Shown here one piece after another: positions 19,916-29,507 of a stretch of DNA of 38,416 nt. Position numbers and translations under genes: made by a program. This DNA is from a virus. The notes below the pieces were generated by a model, which was not told the DNA's origin, made no database searches, and saw nothing but the letters and a program-made list of their open reading frames with translations. Positions within the stretch are counted from its first letter, which is position 1. Each line of letters begins with the position of its first letter. The stretch is from the IMG/VR virus record IMGVR_UViG_3300035670_008251, positions 1 through 38,416 of that record; one strand, written 5' to 3'.

Positions 19916-22900
19916 TTAAAGGGTAGAAGTATAATCAAAACCTCTTCCAAAGCTTCTATTTACTTTATATATAGACAAATTGACAGAACTTTGAACTGAA
20001 CCAAAATCTGCTATCTGCTGACTGCCAAGATAAGTAAATGATAAAGTTGTGCTTGTTAAGGTTCTAACCACTGCTCCAGCTTTGTAAATATCCATTTCAT
20101 AATAATCCCCATCTGGGTCTAATGGGTCAAGTGTATTATTAAGAACGGCTTGCCCTCTCATTCTTTTATTAAACTCTATAACCAAATCTCCGTCATCATT
20201 TCTATTGGGAATAACATTAACAACAGAATAAGGTTTTAATCCAATAGCATCATTTTTAAATTTAATGCTTGCCACTTCTTCTGTGCTTTGCCCAACACTA
20301 ACACCTTTATAGTATTTATAGACTCCATACATATAGTCGCTCTTATTAATTCTTGCTATAGAACTATTATCAAAATTAAAAAATATAAATTGTTTATTAA
20401 TTGCCAATTCTGGTATATATCTTTCTGTTCCAAATCTACCTCTTAATAATCCAGATAATATATAAGTATTAGGGGCTACAAGTTCAGCATTCATAAACTG
20501 TAACAATTCATTACCAATTAAGCATAAATTGTCTCCGTTCAATAAATCTTCTCTTGTAATAGAATACAATTGACCAGATGAGCTAACTTCAATTCTTGAT
20601 AAATAATCTATTGTATTTAATTGGTGGTTAGAATTATCAAAATTAATCACTTTACCTGTTTTTGTTTTCTGTGTAAAAGTTGCTTGAGAAAAATAATCGC
20701 CATCTCTTTGACTGCTCTTAAATATATCAGCACCTCGCCAAGTTCCATCAGTAGAACCATCAATAACAGCATAATTTCCACCGTCATTATCTTTAATATC
20801 AAAAATAGGAATATCTAAAATAAAAGCAAATGATTGAGCAGGGTCAAAAACACTATCTAAAGTGCTTGAACCAGTATCAGCACCGTCATCACTTTGAGTA
20901 TAAACTGTAGCCTGTTCACCTTCGCCTTCAAATCTAATAATACCTTGGCTTTCATCTTTACCAGTAATTCTAATAAAATATTGTTGACCGTCTCTTTGAA
21001 CAACTACTACATCAGTTGGTTCTATATCAATATAATCATAATTAGTTTCAAATTGGTATTTATCTCTTGTAATATAGGCTTGATACATTAATCTCTCAGC
21101 AATCTTTTTAGCCTCTTGTGCTGTAAACACTATTGGGGCTTCAACTGTTTCTATATTATTAGTAGTATTAATTACTCTTTGAGCTTGTTGGTTATTTTGT
21201 TCGTAATCTTTACCAGCATCATAATAAACCACATTCAAAGTTTTAGGCAATTCTACTTCTTGTATTCTTTGAGTTTTAAATAAGGTTGTATTATCTTTGT
21301 TGTTAGTGTAAAAATCAGCACCAAGTTCTTCTTCTGTAATAGTAGCAACTGGCTCTCTTCCTCTTACTGTAAATTTTAAAATACCATTACTCTCAACAGC
21401 ATCAAAATTATAAAATACTGCCAATGTTTCAAATAATTGTCTAACTGTTATTTGTCTATCTCGTTTAAAACCTCTTACAGCAATAGCATCAAGTTCAGTA
21501 GTATCTAACAGTCCATCGCTAATTCCAGCTTCTAAACAAGCATCTTTAATTAAGTCGCCAAGCATATAATCTTCTTGATTAAATCTATTTTCAGCAAAAA
21601 GTAAAACTTCTAATGAACCAAAAACAGGAGAACCAAATTCTGTTTTAATAGTTGGCACAACATAACCATCCCAAGCACTGCTATAAACTGCTTGATATTG
21701 ATCTATCTGCCAATAATCAGCAAACTCTATATTATCTATCTGTATAAATCTCTCTTCTAAATTATTAAGATTAATAGCACAGATAAATTTAAACTCGTTG
21801 CTTGGATCTCTAATAGTAAAATATAATCTATTTTTATCTAATGAATAAGCTAAATTAAAATCATTATTTAAAGTAACACCAGGATTTTCTGGATCTGAAA
21901 ATGTAAAACTTTTAACAGCTGCCAATGTGTCATTAGTTAAATTAATTTTTTTAACATAAAGTAAATCTCTATTAAAACTATTAAAATAAACAACATAAGC
22001 AACACTTAAATTAGGATTTACAAACAAATAACTTTGGTCATAAATATCATCGCTTGTTATTTGTAAAAATCTATCTGTATATATAGCACCATCTTTTTGA
22101 ACTTTATTAAGCCAAATAGAAGTGCCCCCAATAGTTGGCTCATGTGTTAAATAATATATTTTAGCATTATTATTATTGATAGCAGAACCTAAAGCTTGAT
22201 CGGGGTTAGAAGTTGGGTATAAAGTGCCAATAAACTCATTTTCAGTTACATCATAAGCAATCATGCCAGCTTGAGTAAAACTATACATTTTATCAATGCT
22301 ATAATTATCGCCGTATATTTGTTCAAAAGTAAAAGAACATACTTGAGCAAAAGCAGGCTTAGGAACTCCACCAGAATAAGCCTCAACTTTTTTAATAATT
22401 AAAGTATCTTTATCAACAATATTAAAAGTCAAATCTTGGTTAACAGTTCCACCATAACTATAAACTAAGTCTCCATCTGTGTTAGTGCCAACAAAACCAC
22501 CAAGCCAATCAGTATAATAAGCACTATTAATAATAGTCATTGTTTTAGGATTAACTTTTGATATAACAGCCTCGCCAAAACCAGCATTAACAGTATATAA
22601 ATATTTAGTAACTGGATGCTCTATAATAGATTGAATTTGTGAAACTTCTTGGCTTTGGTCATTAAACCATTCATAATGATCTGAACCTATTTCTCTTGGA
22701 TAAAGTTTATCATTATTAATATTGCCATTTTTTCTAACAATCTCAAACTCTAATTGAGGTAATTGGTTGCTAAAATCTCCAAGTGGTAAATTTTCAAAAA
22801 CAACATAAGCAATACCTCTAAAGCCAGGTGTATAATCTCCATGTTTTTCTTGTATTAATGAATCAGGTTCTTGTGTTTCTGTTCCAAGATATATTCTCAT

Positions 22901-23359
22901 ATATGGAGCAATATTTGTAGTTAGTCCTGTGTTATTGTTAGCCACATTATAAACAAGTTTTTTATTAGCCCATATTCTTCTTATTCCAGATATTTCACTA
23001 TCATGAATTGCTAAAGCAAAACTGGATGTATATGAATAAGTTGTTGACTCAACTTTCGGCCCACCACCTTTTCCACCACTTGCTCTTTGAGTTTCTACTT
23101 TTTTAATTTCTTTAAAACCACCAAACCAAATAATATTTCCTGCTGTTCTAAATGTTCCCCAACCTTTAGTTATAGGTATTCCGTTCGTATTCGTTTGAAT
23201 ATTAAAAGTGTTTAATCTTGGGCCTTCTTGTTTTTGAGTTGGAGCAAATAAATAATTACCAGCCATAGAACCTAAAGACCAACCAATACTTGAGCCTATT
23301 GGTCCGCCAACCAATCCACCTACTACACCACCAACAACACCTAAAGCTAATCCTGCCAT
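19916..23359 (-). CDS. tail tip hub / host-specificity protein (GTA Rcc01698-like)
   Basis: 1147 residues. The N-terminus is a Gly-rich hydrophobic stretch (ALGVVGGVVGGLVGGPIG) followed by GPRLNTFNIQT and ITKGWGTFRTAGNIIWFGG, the start typical of phage and gene-transfer-agent tail hub proteins. Residues about 240-560 are an insert of repeating beta segments (TKYLYTVNAGFGEAVISKV, KIYYLTHEPTIGG) resembling a beta-propeller. From about 600 the hub resumes (DLIKDACLEAGISDGLLD; RQLFETLAVFYNFDAVES). The C-terminal 300 residues are beta domains. It closes the tail and probably binds the host receptor. The last gene of the tail operon, start after AGAGGATTAAAAA. Confidence 0.85.
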   Translation of the reverse strand: MAGLALGVVGGVVGGLVGGPIGSSIGWSLGSMAGNYLFAPTQKQEGPRLNTFNIQTNTNGIPITKGWGTFRTAGNIIWFGGFKEIKKVETQRASGGKGGGPKVESTTYSYTSSFALAIHDSEISGIRRIWANKKLVYNVANNNTGLTTNIAPYMRIYLGTETQEPDSLIQEKHGDYTPGFRGIAYVVFENLPLGDFSNQLPQLEFEIVRKNGNINNDKLYPREIGSDHYEWFNDQSQEVSQIQSIIEHPVTKYLYTVNAGFGEAVISKVNPKTMTIINSAYYTDWLGGFVGTNTDGDLVYSYGGTVNQDLTFNIVDKDTLIIKKVEAYSGGVPKPAFAQVCSFTFEQIYGDNYSIDKMYSFTQAGMIAYDVTENEFIGTLYPTSNPDQALGSAINNNNAKIYYLTHEPTIGGTSIWLNKVQKDGAIYTDRFLQITSDDIYDQSYLFVNPNLSVAYVVYFNSFNRDLLYVKKINLTNDTLAAVKSFTFSDPENPGVTLNNDFNLAYSLDKNRLYFTIRDPSNEFKFICAINLNNLEERFIQIDNIEFADYWQIDQYQAVYSSAWDGYVVPTIKTEFGSPVFGSLEVLLFAENRFNQEDYMLGDLIKDACLEAGISDGLLDTTELDAIAVRGFKRDRQITVRQLFETLAVFYNFDAVESNGILKFTVRGREPVATITEEELGADFYTNNKDNTTLFKTQRIQEVELPKTLNVVYYDAGKDYEQNNQQAQRVINTTNNIETVEAPIVFTAQEAKKIAERLMYQAYITRDKYQFETNYDYIDIEPTDVVVVQRDGQQYFIRITGKDESQGIIRFEGEGEQATVYTQSDDGADTGSSTLDSVFDPAQSFAFILDIPIFDIKDNDGGNYAVIDGSTDGTWRGADIFKSSQRDGDYFSQATFTQKTKTGKVINFDNSNHQLNTIDYLSRIEVSSSGQLYSITREDLLNGDNLCLIGNELLQFMNAELVAPNTYILSGLLRGRFGTERYIPELAINKQFIFFNFDNSSIARINKSDYMYGVYKYYKGVSVGQSTEEVASIKFKNDAIGLKPYSVVNVIPNRNDDGDLVIEFNKRMRGQAVLNNTLDPLDPDGDYYEMDIYKAGAVVRTLTSTTLSFTYLGSQQIADFGSVQSSVNLSIYKVNRSFGRGFDYTSTL

Positions 23360-23362
23360 TTT

Positions 23363-23788
23363 TTAATCCTCTATGTTTTCAAATTCAAATACACTAACTA
23401 TTTTATTTTTCCATTTTTCATCTAAGTCATGTATAATAACTTTTTCAGCAGTGCTATAAGCATGAATAATTTTATTATTTGGCATATATAAAGCAAGATG
23501 CTGAGGATTTTGTAAAAACCTAAAAAGTATTATATCTCCTATTTTAATATCTGTAAAAGTCTTTTCTTTTGCTGTTCCTTGTAATAATGTTTTTCTTAAG
23601 CTAACACCGTCAGGCTTTGCTGAATAATTTTTCATATCAACAACATTACCTTTATACAATTTACATTCTTTAGCCAATTCAACAATAAAGCCAGCACAAT
23701 CTAAACCAACACCTTTTTTTCTTCCTTGATGATGAAAAGGAGTGTCTAAATATTCTAAAGCCTTTTTACATACTTCTTCTCTTATCAT
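23363..23788 (-). CDS. NlpC/P60 tail peptidase
   Basis: 141 residues. Catalytic Cys31 in GLDCAGF, His97 in PQHLALY and His109 in IIHAYS form the NlpC/P60 triad. KIGDIILF at 82-89 is another family hallmark. Such enzymes sit at the tail tip (lambda K, GTA Rcc01697 counterpart) and open peptidoglycan locally for DNA entry. It overlaps DUF2163 gene by four bases (ATGA). Confidence 0.9.
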   Translation of the reverse strand: MIREEVCKKALEYLDTPFHHQGRKKGVGLDCAGFIVELAKECKLYKGNVVDMKNYSAKPDGVSLRKTLLQGTAKEKTFTDIKIGDIILFRFLQNPQHLALYMPNNKIIHAYSTAEKVIIHDLDEKWKNKIVSVFEFENIED

Positions 23789-24624
23789 TTGTTTATAATC
23801 TCCCCACTTACAGGAATATAAGGCTCTCCCCTAAAGTTGACAGAGTTATTAAATATTTCTGTGCAAGTTTTTATTGTCTTATTACAGCCTCTAACAATCT
23901 TAAAAGTATCTCCAACAGCAATTAAATAATTTGCTGGAATCTGTAAATCAATGATATTTCCCCATGTGCTTTTAACTTCATAAACAAGGTTAGTATTTAA
24001 ACCACTTGTAAAAAGAATTGAGCCACCATTATAATAGCCATTAGGTGCTGTTAAATCAGCATAAATTCTAAGATTATTTTCTAATCCATTAACAGTTGAT
24101 AATTCGCTAAAATCATCAGTATTAACACCACATCTATTATCGCCAAATCTTGCTCTACAAGTGGTTTGATAAAGTTGACCTGTCTTATTGGTTAGCTCTT
24201 GTTGTAATCCTCTTATTTCAGCAACAAACTTTCCATCTTGTATTTTTACTTCGCCTAATTTACCAACTCTTTTAATATTGACTTTATTCCAATTATAAGG
24301 AGTATCAGCCCAATTAAGTTCAGCAATAATAACATCGGCATAATCATATTTACCATACTTTAAATCTGCTTCTGTTATTCTATCATCTTCTAAAAAACCT
24401 TCTATATCTAAGTTATCCACATTGAATTGAGAAGTTGAGCTAACAGCAGAAGGAGTCATGCCGGAAAATGCTTTATAAGTTATTCCGTCATCCATTAAAA
24501 TATCTTTATCAAAAGAAGTAAAGCCCATTACTTCCCCATTTCTTAAAGTTAATTTAACAATTTGGGCTAAAGTTTGTTCTGGTTGTTTATAATGTTCTAA
24601 TAGTGCTATTGGAATTTGTTTCAT
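23785..24624 (-). CDS. baseplate hub protein, DUF2163/BR0599
   Basis: 279 residues. The N-terminal part (KLTLRNGEVMGFTSFDKDI; TYKAFSGMTPSAVSST) fits DUF2163 (PF09931). The C-terminal part has the Cys-containing CRARFGDNRCGVN and ends in VSGEIINK, as in BR0599 (PF09356). In gene transfer agents this family lies between DUF2460 and the NlpC/P60 gene, exactly as here, and forms the hub that joins tape measure to tip. Some members bind an iron-sulphur cluster through cysteines (family knowledge). Confidence 0.85.
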   Translation of the reverse strand: MKQIPIALLEHYKQPEQTLAQIVKLTLRNGEVMGFTSFDKDILMDDGITYKAFSGMTPSAVSSTSQFNVDNLDIEGFLEDDRITEADLKYGKYDYADVIIAELNWADTPYNWNKVNIKRVGKLGEVKIQDGKFVAEIRGLQQELTNKTGQLYQTTCRARFGDNRCGVNTDDFSELSTVNGLENNLRIYADLTAPNGYYNGGSILFTSGLNTNLVYEVKSTWGNIIDLQIPANYLIAVGDTFKIVRGCNKTIKTCTEIFNNSVNFRGEPYIPVSGEIINK

Positions 24625-25205
24625 TATTCCCTCACTTCAACTAAAGGTATTTGATTCCAAGAATAAACATTATAATTATCAATACTGACTGGCATTGAAT
24701 CAGTATTAAATCTTACAAAAAAATCAAATTCGCACTCGCAGGTAAAAATTGTTCCTTCTGGATAGCTTGCTGGAAATTGTAAAGTAACTTCGCCAGTATC
24801 TATATTGACTTCAAAACCAGATAATACTTGTACACCATCAGCATAAAGTTTAAATGTTCCATCTACTATTTTTGTTATTCTTCTTCTATAGGTGGCATAC
24901 TTTTTCCAAACAAGTAAAGTATCTGTTACTGGTCTTGTAAGTTCGCTGGTTTCTTCAATTAATTTATATTCAGCCCAATTTTTAAATCTAAAAGTTCCAG
25001 CTCTTCCACCAACTTGATAAAAGAAATTAATTAATTCATCTAATTGGTCTTGAGTTTTTAAACCATGAGCACATTCAAACTCATATATTGGGGTTTCCCA
25101 AAGTCTTATTCTTCGTTCGGCTCCAGAAGCGACTGTAACGATTTGGGTGGAAAAATTTGGTCCGCCTGTTGCACCATAACTTATTTGATCAGAAAATCTT
25201 AACAT
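24624..25205 (-). CDS. distal tail protein, DUF2460
   Basis: 193 residues. GATGGPNFSTQIVTVASGAE with RRIRLWETP and the later FYQVGGRAGTFRFKNWAEY are clear DUF2460 (PF09343) signatures. The protein forms the ring below the last tail tube disc. Shares one base with the next gene and is first of the tail-tip operon behind the promoter 25233-25261. Confidence 0.88.
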   Translation of the reverse strand: MLRFSDQISYGATGGPNFSTQIVTVASGAERRIRLWETPIYEFECAHGLKTQDQLDELINFFYQVGGRAGTFRFKNWAEYKLIEETSELTRPVTDTLLVWKKYATYRRRITKIVDGTFKLYADGVQVLSGFEVNIDTGEVTLQFPASYPEGTIFTCECEFDFFVRFNTDSMPVSIDNYNVYSWNQIPLVEVRE

Positions 25206-25232
25206 ATCTTGCTACCTATTTTATTTATTTTC

Positions 25233-25261
25233 ATTATATAAATAAAACTATAATATAGCAA
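25233..25261 (-). promoter_or_regulatory. late promoter of tail tip operon
   Basis: TTGCTA, 17-bp spacer, TATAAT. Confidence 0.75.
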
Positions 25262-25267
25262 TACAAA

Positions 25268-27973
25268 TTAATTATTCCTACTTCCTCTTGTCAATGCTCT
25301 TTGTAGTTGTTGAGCCACTTGAGTCTCACTATTTCTAAAGCTTTGGTAGTCTTTTGTTTGAATAGTAACATTAACAGTATTATTGCCACCAACCATTTTA
25401 GAACTATCTTTATTGCTCATTACATAACCACTTTGACCAGGATAAAATAACTCTGGGCCTCTTTCGCCAACAACATAAGCATTACCTGCTCTGGCATATC
25501 CACCATCAGCAAAGAAACCACTGATAAAGCCACCTATTTTATCAAATAAGCCTCCACCAGCTTGACCTGTTCCAAAAAGGTTAGAAACAAAACCACCAAG
25601 ACCACCTTCAGATCTATTATCTGGGAATATAGATCTATAAAGTGCTTTACCTAAGTCTTGAGCAATCATAGAGTTTATAGTGCTAACAATATTGCCAGCC
25701 ATATCTTTGAAAGCATCTTCAACAGATTTAGTTCCATTCAATACATCGCCAAAGAAGTTTTCAAAACCTTTACCAACAGCATTATTAATATCTAAAGCAA
25801 CTTGATCAGTAGTTCTTTGTAGTTTTTCTAATTCAAGTGATTTTTGTGCTATTAAAAGTTTATCTTTTTCGTCTTTATTTGCTTTTTGTTCTAATAAAGC
25901 TATTTCATCTTTTAATAATTTTATCTGTTGTTCTTTGATAGTTTTAATTTTTAAATTATTGTCAAAAAGAGTAGCACCATTCTCAACCAAGAATTGAATT
26001 CTTTCTATCTCAACATCTTTTAATTGAGAACTAACTGATAACTCTTCTAATTTCTTTTTATAATCATTAACAGCAATAGCATTTCTTGTTTTAGCTATAT
26101 TAGCCTCTAAATCTGCTTTTGTTTTTAAATCTTGCTCTGTTAGTTTAGAAATATCTTTACCTTTCAATAAAAGTTCTATTTCTTTTTCATAGTTAGCAAT
26201 CTTTAAGTTTTGTAATTTAACAATATTAGCCTCATCTTCAGCAGTTAGACCTATCAACTCTTTTTTGATATTTATTTTCTCTATTTCAGTATCATATCTG
26301 CTATTAACTAATTCTTGTAATTGAATTTTATCCTTAATCTCTTTAGCATTAAAATCTAAAACACCTAATTGATAGTCTTTTTCTATCTTATTTCTTTTTA
26401 CCAATAAATCGTTGGCTTGTTGTTCTAACTTTGCTTTATCTTCTTGTTTTCCAGCAGCAGGAATAGCCTTTTGTAATAAAGCTATTTGTTTATCAACCAT
26501 ATCTAATTGGAACTGATAATCAGTCTCCATTAAATCTCTTTTATTTTGATAATATTCTTCAACATCTTTTAGTTGAGCATTATATTGAGACTCATTATAT
26601 TTTTGTAAATAATCAATATTATCTTTACCAAGTTTTAATTGATTTTCTAATTCTTTAACTAAAGCACCAGCCATAGCAGAAGCATTAACAGGATCAAATC
26701 CAGTTCTGCCAAAAGTTCCATTGGTTTCTTTTCCTACAGCATCAATAACACCTTTTATTTGTCTTTGAAAAGCTTTATTAAATTGTGCTTTTTGTTTATC
26801 AAATCTACCAGTTTTTAAGTTTGCTGTTATAGTGTTCCAAGATTCATCTATAATAACATTAGAAAAATCAATTTGTGCTTGATCTGTTTTTAGTTTTTGT
26901 TTATATTTTTCAAAGCCTTCACTAAAATCAAAAGCTTTAGATGCTGCTTCTTTAGCACCAGCAAAGTCACCTTTAACAACCCTACCTAAAGCAGTTGCTA
27001 AATCCCCAAGTGAACTAATACCACCTTTTATAGCACCAACAATAGCACCAAATATAGCATCTCCTACTAAATTAACAGCAGGAATAATTTTTAATAATCC
27101 ACCACCTAATAAAGAAATAAAACCACCAACTATTTCTCCTAATTTTACAAATGAAGCAGTAACAACATCGGCAAATTCATAAGCACCATCAATTAATAAT
27201 TTAAATGTTTGAGCATTATCAATAAAATCTAATAATTGGCTTGTATTTTCTAACTCATCATTAGCTGTAAATAAAGCTTCAATAAAAGAATTAATAGCAG
27301 GTAGTATTGGAGCAAAAGCTGTAGCTATATTATTTAAGATAGTATTTCCTGCCATTTTTAAAGACTTATCAAATTCATCAGTAACAAAAGCAGTAGCTCT
27401 TATGGTTTCTTTTAATTGATTAGCATTATTTAAGATAGCCTTTACTCTTTCGTCTTGACTGGCATCTAAAATCTTTAATCCTTGCTTACCAAAAACATCT
27501 TTTAATAATGTTAATTGTTTTGCTTTATCTGCTGTTTGGGCTGTGCTATTTAATATTTTTTCAAATATATCTCCAACATTTCCAGTTCTTAAATCTTTTA
27601 AAGTAACTCCTAATTGATTAAAAGTAGTTCTTAATTTTTCATCACTAAAAGCTTTTGTGATATTAGTGCTTAGATCTGAAAATGATTTTTTGGTATCTTC
27701 TGCTGACATTCCAACCAAAGTCATAGCATCAGTAAAACCTAATGCCTTTTCTACAGATACATCAAAATTATCGGCAATATCATTAAGATCAGCAAATTTT
27801 TGAAATGATTCACTAACGGTTTGAGCTGCTTTACTAACAAGAGCAAAACCAGCAACTGCTCCAGTAGCAATAATTGCTAATCCTTTTAATCTTCCAGATA
27901 TTGTATCAAAAGCTTGTTTAGTATTATCATTTGCTTTTATATATATATTTGCTGTATTCGTATTCATTGCCAT
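25268..27973 (-). CDS. tail tape measure protein
   Basis: 901 residues. N-terminal helix, then a hydrophobic segment (GLAIIATGAVAGFALVSKAA, about 30-49), a second hydrophobic region at about 275-340, a long coiled coil (about 440-740) and a C-terminus of the lambda-type (GFENFFGDVLNGTKSVEDAF, then ADGGYARAGNAYVVGERGPE). Sets tail length. At about 1.5 angstroms per residue this predicts roughly 135 nm (general rule, not measured). Ribosome site AAAAAGGTTATCT. Its own promoter lies in the short gap upstream. Confidence 0.9.
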   Translation of the reverse strand: MAMNTNTANIYIKANDNTKQAFDTISGRLKGLAIIATGAVAGFALVSKAAQTVSESFQKFADLNDIADNFDVSVEKALGFTDAMTLVGMSAEDTKKSFSDLSTNITKAFSDEKLRTTFNQLGVTLKDLRTGNVGDIFEKILNSTAQTADKAKQLTLLKDVFGKQGLKILDASQDERVKAILNNANQLKETIRATAFVTDEFDKSLKMAGNTILNNIATAFAPILPAINSFIEALFTANDELENTSQLLDFIDNAQTFKLLIDGAYEFADVVTASFVKLGEIVGGFISLLGGGLLKIIPAVNLVGDAIFGAIVGAIKGGISSLGDLATALGRVVKGDFAGAKEAASKAFDFSEGFEKYKQKLKTDQAQIDFSNVIIDESWNTITANLKTGRFDKQKAQFNKAFQRQIKGVIDAVGKETNGTFGRTGFDPVNASAMAGALVKELENQLKLGKDNIDYLQKYNESQYNAQLKDVEEYYQNKRDLMETDYQFQLDMVDKQIALLQKAIPAAGKQEDKAKLEQQANDLLVKRNKIEKDYQLGVLDFNAKEIKDKIQLQELVNSRYDTEIEKINIKKELIGLTAEDEANIVKLQNLKIANYEKEIELLLKGKDISKLTEQDLKTKADLEANIAKTRNAIAVNDYKKKLEELSVSSQLKDVEIERIQFLVENGATLFDNNLKIKTIKEQQIKLLKDEIALLEQKANKDEKDKLLIAQKSLELEKLQRTTDQVALDINNAVGKGFENFFGDVLNGTKSVEDAFKDMAGNIVSTINSMIAQDLGKALYRSIFPDNRSEGGLGGFVSNLFGTGQAGGGLFDKIGGFISGFFADGGYARAGNAYVVGERGPELFYPGQSGYVMSNKDSSKMVGGNNTVNVTIQTKDYQSFRNSETQVAQQLQRALTRGSRNN

Positions 27974-27999
27974 AATAGATAACCTTTTTTATTAAATCT

Positions 28000-28027
28000 A
28001 TTATAAACAATTATTTATTTTTGACAA
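28000..28027 (-). promoter_or_regulatory. promoter of tape measure gene
   Basis: TTGTCA, 16-bp spacer, TATAAT. Overlaps the last codons of gene 28011-28652. Confidence 0.6.
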
Positions 28028-28652
28028 TTTTAAACTGTTTCTCAATCTCTTTAGATAGCACTGGTAAAGAAGATTTTACAATTTCTGTCATATTTAATCT
28101 TTTCCTAATTCTGGAACTTGTTATAATAGCAACATTCACTCTTTCGTCTTTTCTTACAACCTTACCTTGTTTGGCTCTTGTAACCGATCTAAATGGTGCT
28201 AAAAGTCTTTTTTGTGCTTCTGTATTTTTAGACCAAGCAATTGTATAACTGCCTTGCTTTTCAAAGAATAGGTTTTTAGCCCTTGATAATTGTAAAAATA
28301 TATCTTTTAAAGTTTTGTATCCAATATGTTTTTTAGATAGTGGAATAGCACCTTTTCTAATAATTCCACCTTTATCGTGAATACCCATCCACGGAACACG
28401 GCTATAAAAATGTAAAGATGGTATTCTGCCACTTCTTTTATAATAAACTTTATAACTAAAAGATTTAATTAAAGGTTGTCTTGTTATCTTTAATGATTTT
28501 CTGGCATCGTTTTGAATTTTAGTTTTATATTCAGCCCCAACCTTTTGCATGGCTTTTCTTGTAGCCGTTAAAAGCTGTGCTTGGAAGTCTCTTTTATATT
28601 TTCCTAAACCTTCTGCTTTTAATATTCCATCATAATCAAATTTTAGATCCAT
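28011..28652 (-). CDS. minor tail protein, DUF6441-like
   Basis: 213 residues, very basic. Contains LTATRKAMQKVGAEYKTKIQ, then HDKGGIIRKGAIPLSKKHIG and a C-terminal helix. This composition and the place between tape measure and tail chaperones fit phage DUF6441/HK97 gp10-like minor tail or tail-completion proteins. It overlaps the GT reading frame by 17 bases. Family assignment from pattern only. Confidence 0.65.
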   Translation of the reverse strand: MDLKFDYDGILKAEGLGKYKRDFQAQLLTATRKAMQKVGAEYKTKIQNDARKSLKITRQPLIKSFSYKVYYKRSGRIPSLHFYSRVPWMGIHDKGGIIRKGAIPLSKKHIGYKTLKDIFLQLSRAKNLFFEKQGSYTIAWSKNTEAQKRLLAPFRSVTRAKQGKVVRKDERVNVAIITSSRIRKRLNMTEIVKSSLPVLSKEIEKQFKIVKNK

Positions 28653-29019
28653 TTTTCTTGCCTTTATATTTCATAGAGTCAATAAGTGCTTGAGCCTTTT
28701 TAACTTCTGGTGTGTTGGTCTTATTATCATATATTTTATCAAAATTGTTAATAGTCTCTTTTATAAGACATATATACTCAATATAATCTTTGACATTTTC
28801 AATATCATATAAGTCCATCATAAGCTTAAAACCGACCCAATCAACTGACTGGTTGTAATCGGTTATATCATTGAAAATTTTTAAGGCTAAATCTAATTCT
28901 AAATCTTCTTCAGGTTCTTCTTGATAAAGAGTTACATTTGAATAAATGCTTTTTTTATCTTTATCTTTTTCTTTTCTATTTAAGAAGATGATTCGTTCAA
29001 TTCTGTATTGGAGTTCTCT
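28636..29019 (-). CDS. T part of tail assembly chaperone GT (-1 frameshift product)
   Basis: No start of its own is needed. The frame is open from the A9 run of gene G (29019-29027) to a stop at 28636, 127 codons beginning RELQYRIERIIFLNRKEK. A -1 slip after G residue 123 (AAC AAA AAA AAA, then AGA) fuses 123 residues of G to this part, giving a product of about 250 residues. An internal ATG at 28821 would give only 61 residues. The frame shift joins as in lambda G/GT, HK97 and most siphophages, where GT recruits the tube protein to the tape measure. Confidence 0.82.
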   Translation of the reverse strand, partial: RELQYRIERIIFLNRKEKDKDKKSIYSNVTLYQEEPEEDLELDLALKIFNDITDYNQSVDWVGFKLMMDLYDIENVKDYIEYICLIKETINNFDKIYDNKTNTPEVKKAQALIDSMKYKGKKNGSKI

Positions 29020-29387
29020 TTTTTTTTGTTAGCCTGTTCTGTAAATTCTAAAAAGTCTTTAGCAATACTTTCATAAAGAGCAACTAAAACCTCTTGATTT
29101 TTTCCTAAATACATTTGAACATATTCAATATCATACTCTAAATCTGTTTCTAATTCTGTTGGAGTAAAATCTTCTAATTTTTCAGCAACATGTTTAATCT
29201 TTAAACCAGTAGTATTTTTGATACAAGAAAGAATAAGTTCTATTTCAAAATCAGCAGAGTTTCTTTTTAATCTGCTTGCCAATCTTTGAAACTCTAAATA
29301 ATCCATTTTTTTAAGAGTAAAGGTTACTCCGTTTACTTCTTTTGTAATATATTGTTGAGCTTTTAATCTTTCCTTAATACTTTTCAT
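28980..29387 (-). CDS. tail assembly chaperone G
   Basis: 135 residues, helical. Begins MKSIKERLKAQQYITKEVNG and has FTLKKMDYLEFQRLASRLKR, then acidic helices (FTPTELETDLEYDIEYVQMY). It sits between the tail tube and tape measure genes, which is the invariant place of this chaperone. The AACAAAAAAAAAGAG slip site near its end makes the GT fusion. Ribosome site AATAAGGAACAAAT. Promoter at 29415-29443. Confidence 0.85.
   Translation of the reverse strand: MKSIKERLKAQQYITKEVNGVTFTLKKMDYLEFQRLASRLKRNSADFEIELILSCIKNTTGLKIKHVAEKLEDFTPTELETDLEYDIEYVQMYLGKNQEVLVALYESIAKDFLEFTEQANKKKENSNTELNESSS
29019..29027 (-). promoter_or_regulatory. programmed -1 frameshift site (A9)
   Basis: Minus-strand A9 in AAC AAA AAA AAA GAG. 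A AAA AAA is a canonical slippery heptamer. The -1 frame stays open for 384 bases. Confidence 0.75.
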
Positions 29388-29414
29388 ATTTGTTCCTTAT
29401 TTTTAATAAAAATT

Positions 29415-29443
29415 ATTATATATAAATAAGATAAAATTAGCAA
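29415..29443 (-). promoter_or_regulatory. late promoter of G/GT operon
   Basis: TTGCTA, 17-bp spacer, TATAAT. Confidence 0.7.
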
Positions 29444-29464
29444 TACAAATTATAAATAAAAAAA

Positions 29465-29481
29465 CCCCCAATCGCTGGGGG
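29465..29481 (-). terminator. rho-independent terminator after tail tube gene
   Basis: CCCCCA-gcgat-TGGGGG on the minus strand followed by seven T. Confidence 0.85.
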
Positions 29482-29507
29482 CAAAACTCAAGATAGAGAG
29501 TTTTGAA

